Below are positions 31,598-34,708 of a DNA stretch of 34,708 nucleotides, piece after piece. This DNA is from an uncultured Dialister sp. (lineage in GTDB: Bacteria > Bacillota > Negativicutes > Veillonellales > Dialisteraceae): contig OMVW01000017.1 in assembly GCA_900314595.1 (NCBI GenBank), positions 1 through 34,708 on the forward strand, written 5' to 3'. Every line of letters begins with the position of its first letter. The stretch's first letter is position 1. The notes beneath the pieces were generated by a model. The model worked only from the letters and a program-made list of their open reading frames with translations, was not told the DNA's origin and did no database searches. The position numbers and the translations under genes are program-made.

Positions 31598-33553
31598 ATG
31601 AAAGTCCGCATCTATCGAAGCCTTTTGCTCATGGGCATCCTGTCCGTAGTCCTTACTTTTATCCTTTCCGCCGTGCTCTACTATCAGGGCATGGTGGAAC
31701 AATTCAGCCATGAAGTTCAGCATCTGAACATAGTCATGGCTGAATCTCTGTCTATGGATGAAGAAGCGCGCGGAAAAGACTATCTTGCCCGTGTCTTTGA
31801 TGAAAACAAAGGGACTATCCACATCGTCTGGCTTGATGACAAAGGTTCCGTGATATACGACAGTGATGGTGAAACCGACGAAGACTATATGTCCGGCAGT
31901 GAAGTCAAAGAAGCCATGGAAAAAGGCATGGGCAGCGGTGTCCATAAAGATGCCAGGGGAAATCCGAAGAGCTACTATGCCCGAAAAGCTCCGGATGGTT
32001 CCATCCTTCGTCTTTCCAGCATGCGCTCCGTCTCCTATGCGGCCTTTTCCGCTTATCTTCCGGAAATAGTGATTTTCTTCTTCGTTTTTATCGTAGGCTG
32101 TCTCTTTGTGGCGGAAAGGGAAACCTTGAAAATACTGAAACCGTTCCAGCTCCTGGGAGATTTAGTACAGGATATAATGGAAGGGAAAAAAGTGACCCCG
32201 CCTGCGGCCTATGAAGAACTGAATCCTCTTATTTCCAAAGTAGAAGAACAGCATGATGAAATAGAAAGCTATCTGGAAGATCTGGAAGAAGAGAGAAATA
32301 CCATTCAAATCGTTTTCAATACGATTTCTGATGGTATTATTCTTCTGAATGCCCATAAAGAAATTGTTTCCTACAATACCAAGGCCGAAGAAATATTCAA
32401 ACCCGGCGAAGACAAAAGATATCGCCGCATTGCAAGTCTGTATCACGACGAAGACTGGCTGCGAGTGATCGGGAAAGCTTACCGTACAGAAGGCAGGCAG
32501 CAGTATACGCTGAATCTTTTCGACAAGCCCTATCGTATGGTTATGACGCAGCTTGAACTGACCGACGGCCAGACCGGTCTTCTCATCGTTCTCCGCGATA
32601 TGACCGCTTCTTATATGGCAGAAAAGATGAGACGGGAATTTTCCGCCAATGTTTCTCATGAATTAAAGACACCTTTGACCTCTATCAGCGGATTTGCAGA
32701 AATGATTGCCAATGGTATGTATCAGCAGCCGGAAGATGTGAAATTCTTTGGAAGCCGGATTGTCAATGAATCCCATCGTATGCTGACGCTCATTGATACG
32801 ATTATGCATCTTTCTAAAATAGAAGAAACAGAAACCACTATTACCTGGAAAACAGTATCCATGGACAGCCTTGTTCATTATGCAGCAGAACTCATAGAAC
32901 CGCAGGCAAAAGCCAAGAATGTGACAATTACCGTTGATACAGAACCTCTTTACGCCTATGGTAATGCGGCCCTCCTTTCCGAACTGATTATGAACCTTCT
33001 GGATAATGCAGTAAAATATAACACCCAGGGAGGAAGCGTTCATGCCGTACTTTGCCCGGAAGGCGAAGATAAAATCAAACTCACCGTATCCGATACAGGT
33101 ATTGGTATCGCGAAAGAAAAACAGGATCGTGTATTTGAGCGATTCTATCGTGCTGAAGAAAGCAGAAACAAAGCCACCGGTGGTACCGGCCTTGGTCTTG
33201 CCATCTGTAAACACATAGTAGATAAACATAAAGGGACACTGTCTGTTTTCAGCGAAGAAGGGAAAGGTACAACCATGACCGTTATACTTCCCCGCGTCAG
33301 CGAAGCAGATGTTTCCAAAGAAGAAATCGAAACCCTGACAGCCCGGCAGGAAGCAGAAGATGCGGAATCCGGCAAGCTTGCTGAAAGGGAAGCGGAAGAA
33401 GATAGAAGGACAGAAGAAGAAACAGGAGAAACTAGAGCAGAAATCCTTAAACCGGAAAAACCGCTTCATAAAGAAAAGAAAAACAAGAAGAAAAAGAAAA
33501 AAGCACTGGACCGTGATAAGTCCAGAATCAAGGAAGACAAAAAGAAGAAATAA
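31598..33553 (+). CDS. Sensor histidine kinase (PhoR/WalK-like) with a charged C-terminal tail
   Basis: A membrane kinase of 651 residues, partner of the preceding regulator. Helix 1 is LLLMGILSVVLTFILSAVLYY (about 9-30), an extracytoplasmic domain runs to about 148, and helix 2 is IVIFFFVFIVGCLF. A HAMP-like linker, coiled coil (SKVEEQHDEIESYLEDLEE) and PAS domain (IVFNTISDGIILLNAHKEI) follow. The H-box FSANVSHELKTPLTS places the phosphorylated His at 354. ATPase motifs are LLDNAVKYN, DTGIGIAKEKQ and GGTGLGLAICKH. After about residue 565 comes an unusual Glu- then Lys-rich tail of some 85 residues ending in poly-Lys. AAGGAG lies 12 bases before the ATG. Confidence 0.94.
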   Translation: MKVRIYRSLLLMGILSVVLTFILSAVLYYQGMVEQFSHEVQHLNIVMAESLSMDEEARGKDYLARVFDENKGTIHIVWLDDKGSVIYDSDGETDEDYMSGSEVKEAMEKGMGSGVHKDARGNPKSYYARKAPDGSILRLSSMRSVSYAAFSAYLPEIVIFFFVFIVGCLFVAERETLKILKPFQLLGDLVQDIMEGKKVTPPAAYEELNPLISKVEEQHDEIESYLEDLEEERNTIQIVFNTISDGIILLNAHKEIVSYNTKAEEIFKPGEDKRYRRIASLYHDEDWLRVIGKAYRTEGRQQYTLNLFDKPYRMVMTQLELTDGQTGLLIVLRDMTASYMAEKMRREFSANVSHELKTPLTSISGFAEMIANGMYQQPEDVKFFGSRIVNESHRMLTLIDTIMHLSKIEETETTITWKTVSMDSLVHYAAELIEPQAKAKNVTITVDTEPLYAYGNAALLSELIMNLLDNAVKYNTQGGSVHAVLCPEGEDKIKLTVSDTGIGIAKEKQDRVFERFYRAEESRNKATGGTGLGLAICKHIVDKHKGTLSVFSEEGKGTTMTVILPRVSEADVSKEEIETLTARQEAEDAESGKLAEREAEEDRRTEEETGETRAEILKPEKPLHKEKKNKKKKKKALDRDKSRIKEDKKKK

Positions 33554-33554
33554 T

Positions 33555-33592
33555 AAAAGCCGCCTCTCCTTATACGGAGCGGCGGTTTTTAT
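33555..33592. terminator. Bidirectional terminator
   Basis: AAAGCCGCC and CTCC pair with GGAG and GGCGGTTTTT (33556-33590) around TTATAC, with a two-base internal mismatch. A-rich and T-rich flanks let it serve both the kinase gene and the convergent minus-strand gene. Confidence 0.85.
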
Positions 33593-33599
33593 TATGGAC

Positions 33600-34169
33600 T
33601 TATGTTTTTAAAGTAGCATTGAAAGTGCCAGTCTTGTTATCAAACTTAAGTATATAATCGGCAGCAGCTCCATTCGTTACCGTATGGAGAAGAAGTTCCT
33701 TTTTGGCAGCCTGGAACGAAACCTCATCAAAATCCGTTTTCAGAGAATCGGCTGCAAATACTACGGTAAAAATGCCTTTTTTATAAGCTACGATTTGGCT
33801 TCCACCTGCGGTACCTGTTTCAACCAGGTAAAAGCGCCGGCCGCTGTCGGTATTGATGAGAGGGGTGACAGTCAGCTTTGCATCGGTATATGAAGTTCCG
33901 TCAGCACTGGTTCCTGATGAGTGACGTACCGGACAGGTGAGTGTTAACTTCTCAGTAGAAGAGGCAGTAGAAAAAATAACATCTGCATTCACACTATCGC
34001 CGGAAGTCATACCGGCATCTAGCCGCTGATCGGAGGAAAGAGTCGTGTGAAACGCAGCTTCCCCCTGACTTACAGCCAGTATAGTCGATTCGCCGGTAAT
34101 CCAATTGGCAGAAACAGTGCCTGCAAGAATGAAAGAAGCAAAGACGGCAGAAAGAATTATTTTTTTCAT
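33600..34169 (-). CDS. Secreted protein of unknown function
   Basis: A 189-residue protein with a clear signal peptide (MKKIILSAVFASFILAGTVSA, cleavage likely before NWITG) and no lipobox. The mature part is polar, rich in Thr, Ser, Gly and Ala, and reads as beta strands: AKLTVTPLINT, RRFYLVETGT, GIFTVVFAADSL, DYILKFDNKTGTFNATL. One Cys occurs in LTCPVRHSSG. I recognise no family. It has an AAAGGAGGG ribosome site and its own promoter, and converges on the kinase gene. It might be a surface or periplasmic adhesin-like or binding protein, which is guesswork. Confidence 0.78.
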   Translation of the reverse strand: MKKIILSAVFASFILAGTVSANWITGESTILAVSQGEAAFHTTLSSDQRLDAGMTSGDSVNADVIFSTASSTEKLTLTCPVRHSSGTSADGTSYTDAKLTVTPLINTDSGRRFYLVETGTAGGSQIVAYKKGIFTVVFAADSLKTDFDEVSFQAAKKELLLHTVTNGAAADYILKFDNKTGTFNATLKT

Positions 34170-34205
34170 CAGAAACCCTCCTTTGAAATTACATTTCCTC
34201 TATGT

Positions 34206-34233
34206 ATTATAAACTTTTAAGAAGATAAAACAA
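34206..34233 (-). promoter_or_regulatory. Promoter for the secreted protein gene
   Basis: On the minus strand TTGTTT (34228-34233), a 16-bp spacer and TATAAT (34206-34211), about 37 bases before the start codon. Confidence 0.65.
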
Positions 34234-34481
34234 AAGAAAAATAACCATTTCAAATGGACTAAACATAAAATTAAAGATAGTCTGAAAAGGTTTAAAATGA
34301 CTGAGATCCGGTACATCTTTTTCGCTATGAAATATAGGTTGTAGAATCATTATTTTTAATACCAATGAGGCTGCCTCAAACTGCGCTAATATCAAAAAAG
34401 AAGTACATCATTCAAAGTCTATAGTGGATACTTTTAAAACGACAGGAGAACCCAAAACAGGAAAATCGAGAATTGACTGAT
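34234..34481. other. AT-rich intergenic stretch, no gene seen
   Basis: No reading frame here has a ribosome site or a recognisable product. The stretch is AT-rich and may include upstream activating (UP-like) sequence for the promoters that follow. Confidence 0.5.
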
Positions 34482-34510
34482 TTGACAGAGAAAATACAAA
34501 TTGTTATAAT
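34482..34510 (+). promoter_or_regulatory. Consensus promoter, tandem P1
   Basis: TTGACA (34482-34487), a 17-bp spacer and TATAAT (34505-34510), a perfect match. CGCTTGA occurs eight bases downstream (34517-34523), as it also does after the second promoter. Confidence 0.85.
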
Positions 34511-34650
34511 AACATACGCTTGAACAAGAAAGACAACTTCGGAAACAATGGAAACATAAAAAGGTGTTGAAAGGTTTAAGCACTCATTATTATCATCAAG
34601 CCGCAACTAGCGGCATCACGAAAAAGTTTTTGAAAAAATTGAAAAATAAT

Positions 34651-34679
34651 TTGACAAAAACGAAACCTCGTGATATGAT
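34651..34679 (+). promoter_or_regulatory. Near-consensus promoter, tandem P2
   Basis: TTGACA (34651-34656), a 17-bp spacer and TATGAT (34674-34679), behind an A/T-tract-rich segment (34619-34650) like an UP element. The transcript would start near 34687 in sequence containing CGCTTGA and leave the window. Tandem strong promoters of this sort are typical of rRNA operons. Confidence 0.85.
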
Positions 34680-34708
34680 AATCAAGTCGCTTGACGAGCG
34701 ATGATTCT

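Overview
The window looks like chromosome from a low-to-mid GC Firmicute. Evidence: strong AAGGAGG ribosome sites, TTGACA-17-TATAAT promoters, T-box leaders, and the S1 protein (YabR type)-tilS-hpt-ftsH order known from Bacillus and Clostridia. There is no spoIIE between the S1 gene and tilS; a Ppx/GppA phosphatase sits there instead. A non-sporing Negativicute of the Dialister/Veillonella kind would fit, but that is inference. No CRISPR array, tRNA, rRNA body or intact mobile element was found.

Layout. (1) 1-1491: terminator, then aminopeptidase C. (2) 1538-4826: circularly permuted ATP-grasp, alpha-E (DUF403) and transglutaminase-like genes, a trio predicted to make or modify an unknown peptide-like product; the first gene has an attenuator-like leader, and a hairpin-rich noncoding stretch precedes the third. 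(3) 4897-8519: a UspA protein on the minus strand, a secreted protein, a cytosolic protein with a possible PH-like domain, and two tandem small nitroreductases. (4) 8690-14515: S1 protein, Ppx/GppA, tilS, hpt, ftsH. (5) 14562-17530: two related T-box leaders with the same apparent specifier (UGC, cysteine). One controls a 38-residue membrane microprotein followed by an unidentified folded RNA; the other controls an orphan amino-acid-binding lipoprotein. An esterase-like gene lies between them. (6) 17578-18734: dusB on the minus strand. (7) 18914-26739: purE-C-F-M-N-H-D behind a promoter and an intrinsic terminator in the leader. (8) 26909-33592: pstS-C-A-B with a putative Pho box, then a PhoP/PhoR-like two-component system. 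(9) 33600-34708: an unknown secreted protein on the minus strand, then two strong tandem plus-strand promoters with a shared motif that fire out of the window, probably into an rRNA or tRNA operon.

How the genes work together. The pur operon makes most de novo purine enzymes and hpt salvages hypoxanthine/guanine. The Pst transporter and two-component pair form a phosphate uptake and sensing module. The twin T-boxes suggest a small regulon that responds to uncharged tRNA-Cys. The most novel parts are the T-box-controlled microprotein with its downstream RNA, the ATP-grasp/alpha-E/transglutaminase trio with its structured noncoding segments, and the leader attenuator of the pur operon.
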